A DNA stretch of 64,000 nt. Origin: Lutjanus erythropterus (Eukaryota > Chordata > Actinopteri > Lutjaniformes > Lutjanidae). The DNA is taken from contig CM034605.1 in NCBI GenBank assembly GCA_020091685.1, positions 8,549,019-8,613,018 of the forward strand, written 5' to 3'. A program made the position numbers and the translations under genes. Shown here in pieces: positions 10,541 through 23,247 of this stretch (the first letter of the stretch is position 1; each line of letters starts with the position of its first letter). The notes beneath the pieces are model-generated. The model searched no databases. It saw only the letters and a list, made by a program, of their open reading frames with translations, and was not told the DNA's origin.

Positions 10541-13500
10541 GTCAGGGAGTTTAGCGTGAGCCACTGGTGGCTCACGCAGTGCGGAGAGTTGAAGACCTTT
10601 TGATGGGTTCATTATAATCAGAGCGGTGCTGTGTCTGGGCCCAGATGGCAGCGGTGTTTACACTAACGGGATTAGGATTAGCTTCAGATTAGACAGGCGA
10701 GTTGAAAGGCCTGCTCCGCTGACACAACAAGGCCGCCTAGCCCCACGCTAGCCCTCCCGAATTTATCTCAGACATTACTAACCCACAACAGACAAGATCA
10801 GCTGAGGAGGGTAAAGAAGAAGAACAGTTAAACTGATTAATATGTTAATGGACACACCTCCAGAGTGTGTATTTTCAGAGCAGTGGGCTTTTGTTTTCAA
10901 GATAACAGGCTTTACTTTACATCCACCGACAACTGAAAGTAAGATGATTTTACTGTATCATTGTGAATTTACCTCAGCTTGTCAACTTCTGATTCAGTCA
11001 ATCTAAATTTCTAAGGCAGAAACGTTTGAAGTTAAACAAATAGTTTATTTTGACAGTGTGCAAAGGGGCAAGAAAAACAGAATAAAGAAAAAACTCCCCT
11101 AACAAACCCCTTTGTGCTGCACAACTGGTGTTGCACAGGAACTCCTCACACCTTGTGTGTTTATTTTGTTTTAAGGCAGACCAATTTGTTGGACTGGCCG
11201 AGGTTTAAAGGAAAACACTGGTTTGACACCAGTCAGCCGAGGCCAGATGTATCCAAAGAGAGAGGAACATATACAGCCTGTTCCATCTGATTCATCACTG
11301 TTATGTAACACTGGCCTTAGGATGGGGAGGGTGAGCAACACACAGAGAGAAACTGAAGCTCAGAAGACTGACCTAGATCAGCAAATGGTGGAGATAAGTA
11401 CCTGAGGGGAGGGCAGGAGCCAGCAGACTGTATCTGAGGGGGCTGTCAGGGAAAGAATGGGTGCAGAGGGAAGGAATATAGTAAAGACAGACAGAAACAG
11501 CAAAACGGGGAGTAAAAGAATGTGATTTCTTGCATATTCATGTGGTTTTTCAGTGGCAGGCTCCCAGCCTCATTAGGATCAGATGGACAGTAGCCTCCGC
11601 CGCAGCTCCGGCTGAGTTCCAGTGACACAACCAGGCTGGAATGTGGGTCAGTAGGCAGAGAGATGAAGGACTGCGACCAGGGAAAGTTTCTACAAGCATT
11701 CGTGTGTGTGTGTACATGCTCTTGCAAGCAGATGTGTGTATCTGCGTCTCTTCCCGCTTGTGTTTTCCCCTTCTCCCTTGACCGTCAGCCACTTTAAAAA
11801 ATAGAATAAAGGGAAGGGTGTGTGTTGTGTATTGAGTAAGAAAGGGATGACAGTGAGTCCACTTCTCTCTCCAGCTGACGACAGTCCCCGCCAAGCATGC
11901 AACCGCCCGAGATCTCTCAACACAACCTGAACCGAGCCTCCTAATGGGAGATTACTCAATTCCACTACAGCTCATTCTCACACAGCAGATCATAAGGTTA
12001 TCCTAAGATAAGCCTATTTCTCTTCCGCCTTTATTATATGTCCCATATTCTCCCACATGTAGGTCAGAGATAAGCAGCCAGTTCAACCATGCTCTTAGAA
12101 TCACAGACCAGTGCGGTGTGTTTATGGTCTGTTTCCTCCTCTGCCCCACTGTGTAAACATGCAATGTATACACGCCATACAAGCCGGGCCAGTCAGAACA
12201 CAACCAGTTAACATGGTGGAAATATTGCTCAATGTGCAGTACTGTGTGTCTCTGTGTTTTTTTTTCTCTCTCTGTTAAAGTGCAGCGGTAAGAGATTCAT
12301 CAGGGGGGATCTTAGCAGTTACGAAAGTTTGTCCTCCCACTTTCCAGGAACACAGACTTCACTTCATATGTTGCTCAATTAAAAGCTTGTTAAGGTACGT
12401 TACAGTTATTACAGACATTTTTCGGAGCTGGATGGTGGTTTATAAACAAGAAATGCCGGCGCGTCGAGTATAACTGGTCATGTTTCTCGTCAGGGATGCT
12501 TGCCAAAGATAAGACATGCTCATCTGCTTTTCTGTTTTTCTGCCAATGTTTACAGATATAGCCATTGTTGTGTGGTGATGCAGTTATGTGTCAAAGGTAC
12601 ATAAAGTACATAATGCACTCAGACACACAGACACATAAGCTCTCCATGGCCTGCCCACTCCGACAGCCACTGATCCCCCTAAATATGCCAAAATACATAC
12701 AAAAAATGTTCATCTTTTGCATAGCTTACAACAGTAAGCTATATACATGAATTTATATGTACCTATGCAGTTTTGCTTTCTTAATTTTCAATAAGAAATA
12801 CAGCAGTTTCTGAGCTTTCTTCACCAAGGTGGAGATGTGTGTGTCCATGACAGGTTCTACAAGGTTTGTGCCTGACAGTGCGCTTCTTTAGCCATAGGAG
12901 TATAGGGTGAAAGTTGCTGCTTACCACACAACTATGTGAAAAAGTAAATTCAGAACAGTTATACACAGGCATACATACATCAGTATGTAATTTCAGTAAG
13001 TGGCAGCCTTCCAAGGAAGTTTCATCTCATATCTTGCCCAGTTACACAGCTCTGGTCCTCTCTGTTTCAATACACCATGCAATTAGCCCATTAATCATGC
13101 AAGCCAACAATTTAATCAAAGGATTTCTCAGGTAGCAGCATGTGCTAATGCTGCATGCTGTAGTGCATTCGGTTAAAGCTCAGCTATTAGGTCTTATTCT
13201 AACAGGTCACTGTTCTGTAAATGCCATCACACATTCCCTTGTGTCACAGTGAAGAAATGTATATGCTCAAAAAGAAAAGGAAAGATTAATGAGGTTGCTT
13301 TTGTGTGTGTGAGGAGGATGTATAAATCAGAGACGCTGCTCTCCATCCAGCCAAATCATCAATTCGCCACAGTCCCACCCTGAACGCACACACAACATAC
13401 TGACCACCAGTAAAGCCATCACGTGCTGTGTTGTACCCAGGGAATACGTAGACCTCGATATGACACAGCCACGAACGGATATCCTCTTACATGAACATTA

Positions 13501-13929
13501 TATTTAGTATAGGAGACAGCAACAGGTTGCAGCTGTTTAGGACTTAAAGGCCTATTTCATTGTGGAAAATAAATGTAGCCGGCAGATGTGAGGGAATAAA
13601 ACACACATGCCCTAAAAGGAGACAGCCACGGTATGAACATGTGTGTCACACGTGCACTTTAGGAGTTGCTCAGTGTGGGCATTGTGCGCACTTTAGAGCA
13701 GAAAATCTGGTCTGGCAAGTTAACCGTCAGGGCAGAGCATCCCACAGGAAAAAAAGAGATCCTCTTACCTCATTGTTTCCGTCAAGAAAAAAACGTCTTT
13801 AAACATAGGTGCGCCATAGCCTCTGAATGTCTGTTGACCCAGCCAGTGATTGTTATTTTTTTATATTTTAAGTTGAACTGAACAATTGCAGCCACAATTC
13901 TGGCATGCTGAAAACAAAATTCCCACCAT

Positions 13930-14300
13930 ACACTGTAAAAATAAACTATTTGTTTTAACTGAAAAAAGTTTGTGTCTGGGTTACCTTAAAATTTTGAGTT
14001 GACTGAATTTGAATTTGAGCTCACGATTTTAAGGTGAACCCACAACTCTTCAGTCACACTGACAAGCATTTCTGACATTTAACATGCAACAACACGACTT
14101 ATCGTAAAGTGTATTAGAGCCTCACAGCAAGTCTTCATCATGTTTCCTCAAACTATAAAAAGGAAGGGTCTCTCACACAATGCATGCTGGCATGCAGCCT
14201 CTGCTAATATGCTAATCACATTTTTTAGAAACTTGATTTAATTATGTTGAGTGAATTCTGTGCAGTACATTCATTCAAGTCAAGTTAGAACTACTTTTAA
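13930..14300. repeat. Possible CACTGTAAAAA-ended element
   Basis: ACACTGTAAAAATAAACTAT followed by TTTTGAGTTGACTGAATTTG resembles the ends of small fish elements. A matching right end is not clear, so the right limit is approximate. Confidence 0.3.
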
Positions 14301-15837
14301 GTTCTTAAGTGTTGTGGAAATCAATAGAAATTTGAAGTTTCCTGCATGATTTTTTCAGTATTGGCATTTTGACTCATTACTTTGCATATCAGTGTTCTGA
14401 AATGAAAAGGCAACAACACTAACAGCACATCTTGTGGATAAAGTCTTTGAACCTTAACTATATTACTGAGTTAATGATTGATTTCCTACTCACTTCAGAT
14501 GAATTTCATGGTAACTGAAGTGAACAGGAAACATATCAGACAGGTTGTTCCTATCTGTTCCAAGACCTGATATCTGATTTCTGCTTTCACTTCCTGGTGT
14601 AGTAGAAAGTACAAACAGCGCAGCAGCTGCAGCTGATGTCACTCTAAGTCAGTGCTGTTTACTATGACAAGTATCACTCAGTTTCCCACAGAAATGTGAG
14701 GATGACAAAGAACTTTGTTTTGCAAAATATTGCAGAAACGATATGGTTGCAAAGTGTCTATCATCTGTTGTCTGTAGATAGGGTCATTTAACTCAGCTGA
14801 GTCTCCTGGGACCAAATGTTTCTTACTTTGTAAAGGAAGTGTTCAACTGTGCCAGAAAATAGTGCCCTCTGGGCTGAAAATGGGGCCCAGCAGAGTGAAC
14901 ACAGGCAGGTAAAACACCTCACCAATCCCAGCCGTAACAAAGAGCAACACAGTGAGAGACGGTTGAAGTTCAGGGTGTGCCTGGCTCGTCTGTCAGGCCA
15001 TACTTGAATAAAATGGTAATTTGAGTTTATTATACAAATGGCTGGGACTCAAACCTCAGTGATTCAGGCCTGCAGAGACACGTCAGTGAGGTCATCAATA
15101 GGACAGCATCATCACACAGGAACTCAGTTTGTTCCATAAGCAAGAAGCCCCGTAAAAACAGGGCAATACAAGCAGAGGGCAGGGTCTTCTTTGTAGATAA
15201 TGGCTCATGACACTCTCCAGTGGCTGTATCTTAGACTTTCCTATCTTAATTTAAGACTTAAGGTAGAAAGTTTCTCTAATAGTCCCATTCACCCTGTTAC
15301 TCTGCACCCTGCATAAATATAGGACAGGATGTGAACACAACCACCTTCCTGCAACATCTGAACTAAGAAGTGTGAGTACAAAGTACAGTCTGTTGGTGTA
15401 AGGATCTTACCCACCCCTCAGGTACTCTGAACTGACACACACTCAGGTAGCCTCCATCACCAGGAGTTTCAGGTTACTGTTTAACATGGATCCCAAGCAG
15501 CGTCTTATTTATCTGCACCGGACCCCTTCGCTCTACACTAATTATGCAGTTCTCTGGGGGACAGCATCTGCACGTAAGGAGTCCGACTGCCATGCAACAC
15601 CCACCAATTACACGGACCACAAAGCAATATAGTGTATAACAAAGGCGAGTAAAAAGCATGTCACATAACTAATACAAACCTTATGAAAGGTGACAAGGAA
15701 GAGGGTCATCCAACAATGTTGAGACCATTGAGAGATTTTCACTTTTTCCATTTACAGGCCATTTTACAGCCACTTACATGAAGCTACTCTCCAACTGCAT
15801 ACCTGTGTGAAAAGCTGCATTGGATCCAAGCGGCAGT

Positions 15838-15863
15838 CCACACACACACACACACACACACAC
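15838..15863. repeat. (CA)n microsatellite
   Basis: About 13 CA units. A shorter GT-rich tract follows at 15911-15922. Confidence 0.95.
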
Positions 15864-17049
15864 AACCCCTGTCTCCAAACCCCGGGGACTGTTCTAAAGA
15901 TACCAATTGCATGTGTGTGTGTGCGAGTGTAACCTAGTTCAGAGCACATCAGGTGCCCAGCATGCAGCAGCCACTGCAGTAGGGAGGATCCACAACTGTA
16001 TCACATACAGTCTTCAAGGGCAAGTCTCAAGGACACAAGCTCAGTCTAACCTTCTGTGGACCAGCAGCTGGTGCACAAGACACACTCCTTTATGTGACAC
16101 ATACCGCAAAGTGACACATCGAGAGGAAATCGAGCAGTTCTTTCATCTTTTATGATCCGCCCTCATTTACTGCAGATTTGGGTGTGAGAGGAGGTTGTGT
16201 TTCTGTAGGTGCACACAGCAGTGCGTGGTGGATTTTACCCACGCTTTGATAAATCTGTGTCATTTGTTACTTCTGCTTTGAATGTTTAAATGAAGGGTTC
16301 ACTTTGGTGCAAGGTTTCTTTGGGTTGCCATGGAAACAAATAGACGCTGTGGTCGCAATTTTGAGATAAGCATAAAACACTTTGGATGGCAAGGTCAAAA
16401 TGTTTGGAGATATTTGAATAAGACTGCCCATTTAAAGGATTTATAAATGGTTTATAATTAAGTTATTGATTAAGTTGTAAATACTAATGAGCTGTTATAA
16501 CAAATTAGATAAAAAAGGCAACAATGACCCGTTGCTTGCCAGAGGTGTGCTGACATTTAGCTGTACCGCGCTCTCATTGCTTACTTTGTCTTCTCCATGA
16601 GCAGCATTTATACCTGGCAGCTTCATCAGATATTTTTTAATGTTACTGGCATTTAACCACCATCAACATATTTTAATTGTCAAGCGGTTTCATTGGGCAT
16701 CAAATTAACATATAAAATTTTCAGCATTTTACACTTTACAATAAGGCTTTTGCCAGTTACAAATGGCAGTAAGTCATTAACAAAAGGTGATATATTTAAC
16801 ACTTTACAGTAAGTATAAGAAGACAGGGTTGGAGTTTATGTCCATTATGATTTAATTTCCTGCTGATCTTTTTCTTAATATGCCTGCTTGAGAACTTTTG
16901 TTAGCTCTGGTCTTCTTCAGCTGCCTTTCTTTGTTTGATGTTCAAACCCATGGAGCTAAAACTTTTTTTCTACCTATGAAAACTGTTATAACTCATTTCT
17001 AAATGTTTATTAGTGATTTAAGTCTTTACAACCTAATTAATGACCTAAT

Positions 17050-17935
17050 TAGACTTGCACCGATTAATCGGCAATGCTCGGAATCGGGCCGGTTTTCACG
17101 TGACCGGCCCTGACCGGTGACCGGCCTGTCAGCGTCACAAATCCGGTTCTGCGCCCGTCATTGTCACACACATGTTCTGCACGATGGTCACGTCATGCGC
17201 GCAGCAGACAAACTGACCGTGACGTCAACACAGCGCTGATAACAGCTACACACACTCTGACAAGATGTGTGGATGGATGAAGCTGGTGTCAGAGACAGAT
17301 TCCAAGAACAGGATAAAGAGAAGACAGACAGTCTACAACGAGACAGAGCAGCTGACAATGTCGCAAAACAGACGTAAACTTTGTAGCTCTTCAGGCTAAT
17401 GCTAGCAAGCTAGCAGCAGACTGCTGTTCACAGAGGGACAGTTCAAATCTCACCTGTTCTGGCTGAAGAATAAACAACCTGTGTTGATGTGTCTCCTCAA
17501 ACATTTTCTCATCCAGACTCGTTTAATTTCTGCATCTGTTTTTCTCACGGCAAAGTTTTATTTCAAACTGTTGCACCGCGTTAGTCTCCGGTTTGTTTAC
17601 ATCCGCTTCCACAAAAGATCACGTGAAATCGCGTCCCGCGAGATGATCTCGCGAGATCACGTTCACCCAATTCATAATCTTAATATAAAATTATAATAAG
17701 GCCTGGTTGTAATCTGGATGATTTTGGAGAAAGTATTAAATGAATATTTAATAGTCAGTGTCTTATTATGAACATATTTACAAGAAAAGTTGCAAAAATG
17801 TTTTGTGAATGCTGTCAATTACAGTTCTTAGAAAGACTGAAAATCGGAACCGGCCAAAATCGGAATCGGTAGGTCAGACCCCTCAAAAATCGGAAATCGG
17901 AATCGGCTAAGAAAGTTGAAATCGGTGCAAGTCTA
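17050..17935. mobile_element. Non-autonomous hAT-type transposon with intact 8-bp target duplication
   Basis: An 886-bp element begins TAGACTTGCACCGAT and ends ATCGGTGCAAGTCTA, 15-bp perfect terminal inverted repeats. It is flanked by GACCTAAT at 17042-17049 and again at 17936-17943. An 8-bp duplication and TAG...CTA ends are hAT hallmarks. Both ends carry multiple ATCGG/CCGGTT subterminal motifs, which hAT transposases commonly use. There is no transposase frame; the longest internal frame is 71 codons. The interior is CpG-rich and contains a palindromic tract CCCGCGAGATGATCTCGCGAG at 17636-17656. The intact duplication implies recent insertion. Confidence 0.9.
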
Positions 17936-18460
17936 GACCTAATTATAACTATCACTAGGAACTATTACTAGGAATACAGTAACTTGGCAGCGTATGGCAT
18001 TGTATAATAGTTGAATAAAAAGACACAGACGTCAGATTTGTATGCAAATATGGTATAAAAATTTAATGTTGCTGTTGATGTTAGCATGCTTAAAAAAAAA
18101 AATCAACCAAAATCAGGAGAAGCATTGAAATCACAAAGTGACGTGTGAATATAAAGTACAGCAGTGCTACTTATTCTTTTTTTGCCCATTTTTCCTGTTT
18201 TCTTAACAAAATAGAGGTTCCTTGATGCCTGGTGGCACGTCATAAAGAAGAGCAAAGCTCGCTGACAACTCTGGATTTTCCTCTCCTTCACCAGGAGCAA
18301 TAAGCTATTATTTACAGAACAATTTGTACATCAAACAATCAGTCACACAATCCAAACAAAACAGGAACTGACTCATTCATTCATATATACACAGAGAGGC
18401 ATTCACATTTCACTCCATTATAAGTGTGCAATGATGAAATGAAGACATCTTAACCAGCTG

Positions 18461-18461
<1 letters not shown>

Positions 18462-18517
<56 letters not shown>
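18462..18517. repeat. (AC)n microsatellite
   Basis: About 28 uninterrupted AC dinucleotides, the longest simple repeat in the window. Confidence 0.95.
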
Positions 18518-18518
<1 letters not shown>

Positions 18519-18755
18519 CCTGAAGGCTACATATATTCACTATCAAACTGGTCCTCTGACAACAGGTCATATCCCATCACGGCACACCAGGAAATATTAG
18601 TCATCACTATAAAATCAATTCCATTACCCCTGTTCAGTTCATAACTAAATAAAACACTGTGCAAACAAAATAAGAAAAACACAGCACACTAACTGTTCCT
18701 CACCATATCAGGTTCACAGGCCAGCACACTCAGTTCATAGGAAGCCCACAGCTAC

Positions 18756-19681
18756 AGAGAGGCCAAGTCCCTCCCCTTCTGGTGGACCACCAAGGGACCT
18801 TATTTTGGAAAAAATATGTATGGTAGTTAACGGGTAGAGACAAATATATTTTTGATCCTGTTTGAATTGTAGATACGACCAGAAAGTCGTTGTTTGTCAT
18901 AAAACTGTTTAAGTATAAAGGCTCATTTATGCTAAACGTTTGATGCACACACGGACACCACCAGAAACTTCTATCCATCCCATTTTTGCACCGTTTCTGA
19001 AAACAACAAAGAAGTATTAAACATCCTAGAGTACTGGAGTTTATGTTCATTGTCAGTTAGTTAGTGAAAAAGATTCCACATGTTGCAAAGTATTAAATGG
19101 CCGCACAGACCACCGAAAACTTTTGTCTCTTTCTCAAGAGGTACATTATTACTGATTGACTCTGAGTGGTGCCCTCTAGTGGACAAACTGTATATGAGCA
19201 GTGACGTTTACGTTGTTTGAAACAGACGTAGCCATTTTCATACATAAGGGAAGTATAAATGAGCTTTAAGACTAAAAATGCTTAGCTAGAAAGACTACAC
19301 ACCCAAAAGTAGCGCAAGTGACGTCATGACTTTTCTGTCCACAAACTAATGTTATCTTTAAAATTTACAAATGTGTGTAATTCAGGACAAAATTCAAACA
19401 GGATCAAAAAATTACTTGTCTTTCGCCATTGACTGCAGAAATAAGGTCCCATGGGGCATGCCAGGAATAATCTTTCTTTCCCAGGATGACGAAGGCATGC
19501 CCCGCCCCACTCTTACTCTGATTGGCTAGTGCTTGTTGTCTTTATTGGTTATGGTTGGGTATTTTTAAGCACGAAGAGTGTGATTGGTTAGGGTAAGGGT
19601 AAACGAATCAGAGGCAGAGTAGTGCGGATCAGGCTTTTGCAATCCCAGGGTGGACCAGAAGGGGAGGGACTTCACCTCTCT
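18756..19681. mobile_element. Foldback element with 28-bp terminal inverted repeats, downstream of mycl
   Basis: The ends AGAGAGGCCAAGTCCCTCCC and, on the other strand, AGAGAGGTGAAGTCCCTCCC match at 26 of 28 bases. Further inverted pairs lie inside: GATCCTGTTTGAATT (about 18855) with AATTCAAACAGGATC (about 19392), and AAGTATAAAGGCTCATTTA (about 18912) with its partner near 19250. It is a nested inverted-repeat element of 926 bp without coding capacity. It begins 146 bases past the mycl stop, so it may lie within the mycl 3'UTR. Confidence 0.75.
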
Positions 19682-19806
19682 ATATGAATAAATTCCAAAC
19701 AAAATTCACAGCTATTTACATGAGGCATGTTGTTATATAAAAACTGTAGCTTGTAAAAAGCGACAGGTAACTCAAGAGAACAAGTTCCTGACTGTGAATG
19801 AGGCAG

Positions 19807-19812
19807 TTTATT
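19807..19812 (-). terminator. mycl: AATAAA close to the mycl stop (tentative)
   Basis: TTTATT on the plus strand gives AATAAA on the minus strand 16 bases after the mycl stop codon. That would be an extremely short 3'UTR. MYC-family 3'UTRs are usually long, so the working signal may lie further left, beyond the foldback element at 18756-19681. Confidence 0.2.
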
Positions 19813-19827
19813 TCACTCGTTTGTGTC

Positions 19828-22708
19828 TCAGGATCGTTTCAGTTCAGATAATTTGCGGAGGAGCTGCTGCTGTCGGGCTTTGAGGCGCTTCCTCTCCAGA
19901 AGCTGCTGCTTCTCCTTGGTGTGCAGCTCCACCAGGTACTCTGTTGCATGCGTCAGGATGGCCACCTTCGGGGTCTTGGCGGACTCCAGGCCGGGGATCT
20001 GATCCCGCAGGGCAAGGAAACGGGACCGCAGATCGTTCCTCCTCTTCCTCTCGAGGAAGTTGTGGTTCCGCCTGCGGTCAGTGTCCTCTGTGTCTGAATT
20101 CTGGGGAGTCTCTGAGGGGGAGGCGGGCTGGGAGACGCGTGCTGAACAGACCGCGTGCTGACTGGATGCTGTGCAGGTACGCTTGCTTTGAGGCTCTTCC
20201 TCATACTCCTCTTCCTCCTCCTCCTCCTCATCGTCATCCTCCTCATCGGGTTCTGGCTCGCTGTCTGGGGAGCGGGCAGCATAGTTGTGCTGCTGCCGGT
20301 GAACAGACATGTGGAAGCGTTTGGGGCAGGGGTCAGCCCGCACCGTGATGGTCACTGGTTTTCTGACATTCACCAACCGCACCCGGTTCTGCTTGCTCTC
20401 CACAGTGACCACATCAATCTCCTCTTCATCATCATCATCTGTGATCACACAGGAAACAACTCATTAATAAACACAGAAGTCCATTATGAGATACTTCACA
20501 AACTTCGGGTTTTTGCATAAGAAAGGGCAGAGTCAAGCAAATCAAAATTAGAGCGCAATCAATACTGGATTTCAGGGAGGGAGGGATTTCCCAATACTTA
20601 TATCAGTAGTTAAGTTGATATATTGGGCAATATTCTTTATTTACCACAGTGCTTTGTTAAACACTCAAGTCTAATTGGTCAATACAGCATTCTAAGGTCT
20701 GTTATTTCTAAATACCAGATCATTGCGATGGGATGCATGTCTGATCATAGCCTCTTGGGGAACAATGAAATAACTTCTAAATCAATAAAAATCCATTTTA
20801 AATTAGTATTTTGTGTCAAATTATTGATTGTTGGCAAGAAGCTGTGTAACAAGTGGGATAATGTACAGTGAGTCGGAAATTATTGTGAAATAAACCCCCT
20901 TTTAAGGTAAAAATACCCCGCTCACTGTACATTATCCCTTACATACAAATGTATATATATATATAAAAAAAAAATCTAAAATTACATCAGGGCACTGAAA
21001 CACTAAGTTTTCATTGGTGTTTTTAATAATTATGAATGACTATAGATCATATATTTTAGAGCCTGACCAATATACTGGTTGACTGATGTTAAGGGCCCGA
21101 TATTGGCCTATCATAGTATGTCAGTCAATATTGATATCAGCATATATGTTGTCTGATGTGCAATATGTGTGTATGTAATCTAAAAAACTTTAACATTCAC
21201 AGAAAATAATGCAGTTTTATCTGTTAGCCTTATGGGCAACATTTTATGTATATCTGACCATTCTTGATTCAGGATTAATATATACAAAGATTTTGTTATT
21301 TTGATTTTTGTGTTTTTTAGTGTTATTTGCTCTTAGTTAATGAATGAAATTTGTTTTTAAACTTAAATATCCTGCCTCTATTGCATAGCTTTGTCACAAG
21401 TGTTCACCACTTTAGAGGGAACCACTGCAAAAAATGTTTTCTTGTATATAGTCTACAATCTACTTGGCCTGACCCCAATATATATAAAATTCAGCCTTAT
21501 AACAAAAACCAACAACCTTCATTATGTTTTGTAAAATGATATCAGAAAACATATACGCCAGTACTAACACACAACGATATAACTGTGCCATTGTTGGCCA
21601 GCCGATAAATCTGCCTGGCTCTAATCAAAACTGAACTAAACTGCCTATAAGGAAGTGCAATCCACAGCCATTCATGTAAATCACTACTCGCCCATCAGAG
21701 CAGGAGCTGAGGTGTTAACAGCAGTGGTCATCCATGCCAGAGTCTGCAGGAATTCAGGCTTTTGTCACTGAGCGCTGAGCATTCATCAACAATTTAAATG
21801 AGGAGATGGGCTGGCAGGGGGCACTCCCTAATTTGGGAAATGTGAAAGAGTTGCTCTCACGGTCTGTCCCTGTGTGTGTAGTGGTAATAAATCATCAAGA
21901 CTGATCACCCCGCCCCTCTGCCGCACTCTGATTGTAATGTAGAGCCAGTGGCAGATATTGAAAGAGGGGGAAATTCAAGTAAAAGTGACGGGGGCGCGGT
22001 TTTTCAAACACTGCATGGGCGTTTGGAGCGGGCAAAATGCAGCTTAAAAAGGTTACTCCCTGTGCTGTACTTGATAACCCCTCTGCAGCACCACAGACCA
22101 CAGTTATGCAACAGCAGCCCAGCTTTCCAAATTACGCATTGTTAGAGGGCAATATAATCCCGAGGCATGGGGCAGCAGGGTGGGGCAATTTAGAGCATGA
22201 CTGCTTCCTTACCAGAGGAATCAGAGCGGGACTCGGAGCCAGACGACGCCGGCTTCCTACAGCTGCTCGCCGGGATGGTGAGAACAGCCGCGGGGTCGAC
22301 GCAGTCTGTTGCCGCTGTGGACAGCTGACCAACCGGGGAGACGCACTGCGCTTTGCTCGGTCTCACGGAGGAGACACCGGTCTGCGCCGCAGCTGACACC
22401 CTCCCGTTGACCTTCTCCAGCTGCTTGCTGGCTGAGAAACTACTCCACATGCAGTCCTGGATGATGATGGAGCTGAGGTTGTCCCGGATGAACTGGCCCT
22501 CGCACTCCTCGTCCTGCCCCAGGACTTTGGACAGCCAGCTGAGTTTGTCTCCGGGGGAGAGTTGCAGAGTCCGGTTGGGAGACATGGGAGGGGTGGGAAG
22601 CAGCTCGAACTTTTTCCATATGTCCTCGCTCGGTGCGGTCGACTTGTAAAAATCCTCCTCGGTGTCGAAATCGTTGAAGAAATAGTGCTGGTAACAGTCG
22701 AACTCCAT
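19828..22708 (-). CDS. mycl: L-Myc bHLH-leucine zipper transcription factor
   Basis: Two coding exons: 22708-22213 and 20438-19828 (496 + 611 nt, 368 aa; human L-Myc is about 364). The donor follows a split codon (g|at) and the acceptor precedes a run of Asp codons, joining ...SDSS to [14 protein letters not shown], as in human L-Myc. The N-terminus [11 protein letters not shown] and Myc box 1 (residues about 29-44, [12 protein letters not shown], with the Thr/Ser phosphodegron) are clear. Myc box 2 is at about 78-93 ([13 protein letters not shown]). A long Asp/Glu stretch follows at about 225-247. The bHLH runs from about 287 to 337 ([20 protein letters not shown]) and a leucine-rich zipper reaches the C-terminus. 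Family knowledge: it dimerises with MAX and binds E-boxes in the nucleus. The short Myc box 1-2 spacing and the lack of c-Myc or N-Myc signatures argue for L-Myc. Teleosts have two paralogues and I cannot say which this is. The 1.77 kb intron holds a dispersed repeat. Confidence 0.95.
20620..21625 (+). repeat. Dispersed repeat in the mycl intron (copy A)
   Basis: This intronic segment matches, in reverse orientation, the mfsd2a intron 7 segment at about 45600-46215. Shared blocks include GGAACAATGAAAT, AAATCAATA...TTTTGTGTCA, GGTCTRTTATTTCT and ATCAGGGCACTGAAAC. A short hairpin (GATAATGTACAGTGAG against CTCACTGTACATTATC) lies at 20858-20938. The outer part (21060-21620) has CCGATATTGGCC-type motifs resembling hAT-like fish repeats. 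No coding frame. Confidence 0.6.
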
Positions 22709-23247
22709 GTTTCTGCTTAATAAATCCTCTAGAGTTTAAATTCCCAGAAAAGATCAGATGACACCAGTGGCCTCTGCACAACCTGAGGGCAAATATCACA
22801 GCGATTAGCGATGATCTTTTTAAAGTAGATCCCATCAGATCTGAGATCACATTTCAAGAATCCATCTAATGGACCATCACATCCCTCTAACTGCCAGCTT
22901 TCTACAAACGGGACTACATTAATAATTGATTGCATCTTGCGGATGCTCTCTTTACGCTGATGGACTCAAACTGTCCTGACACACAAGGTTACCACATCAT
23001 CTAGTTATATACTATGATTCTTGCAAGTCTTTAAAGGACATTAGACAGACAGACTTTGTTTAACAGGACTATCCTGCGTAAAAGTCATACGAGGCAGCGT
23101 TTCCTCAAATGTAGGCAGCGCTTTGTTTCACAGAGAACCTCGTGTGAACCGGCGCAGAAGAAGAAAAGTGGACAGAGTGGGTTTACCCCTCTTTTTCCTC
23201 ATGTTAAACTTTCACACACAGGCAGATACTAGAATAAACTACTCACC
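22709..23247 (-). other. mycl: mycl 5'UTR exons and intron 1 (predicted)
   Basis: An acceptor (pyrimidine-rich tract ending CCCTCAG) places the start of exon 2 at 22782, 74 bases upstream of the ATG. A strong donor (CCG|GTGAGT in minus orientation) ends a likely non-coding exon 1 at 23247, giving a first intron of about 464 bp. MYC-family genes generally have a non-coding first exon, so the arrangement fits. The upstream limit of exon 1 is not visible from sequence alone. No in-frame coding continuation was found upstream of the ATG at 22708. Confidence 0.55.

Larger units (their letters stand above)
10541..17041. other. Gene-free stretch between the 38-bp repeat and the hAT element
   Basis: No gene or RNA recognised. 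10540-10800 and 11550-11960 are less AT-rich and may hold conserved regulatory DNA, but this cannot be judged from one sequence. Short open frames throughout lack splice or codon support. Confidence 0.45.

Noticed and set aside
18199..18299. A 33-codon minus-strand frame reading IAPGEGEENPELSASF...DVPPGIKEPLFC before a stop
   Set aside because: It looks protein-like but is bounded by a stop just upstream, lacks a good acceptor (no pyrimidine tract), and has no partner exon nearby. Too short to support.
19944..20348. Plus-strand 134-codon frame opposite the mycl third exon
   Set aside because: It is the antisense shadow of the bHLH exon, which is certain by homology.
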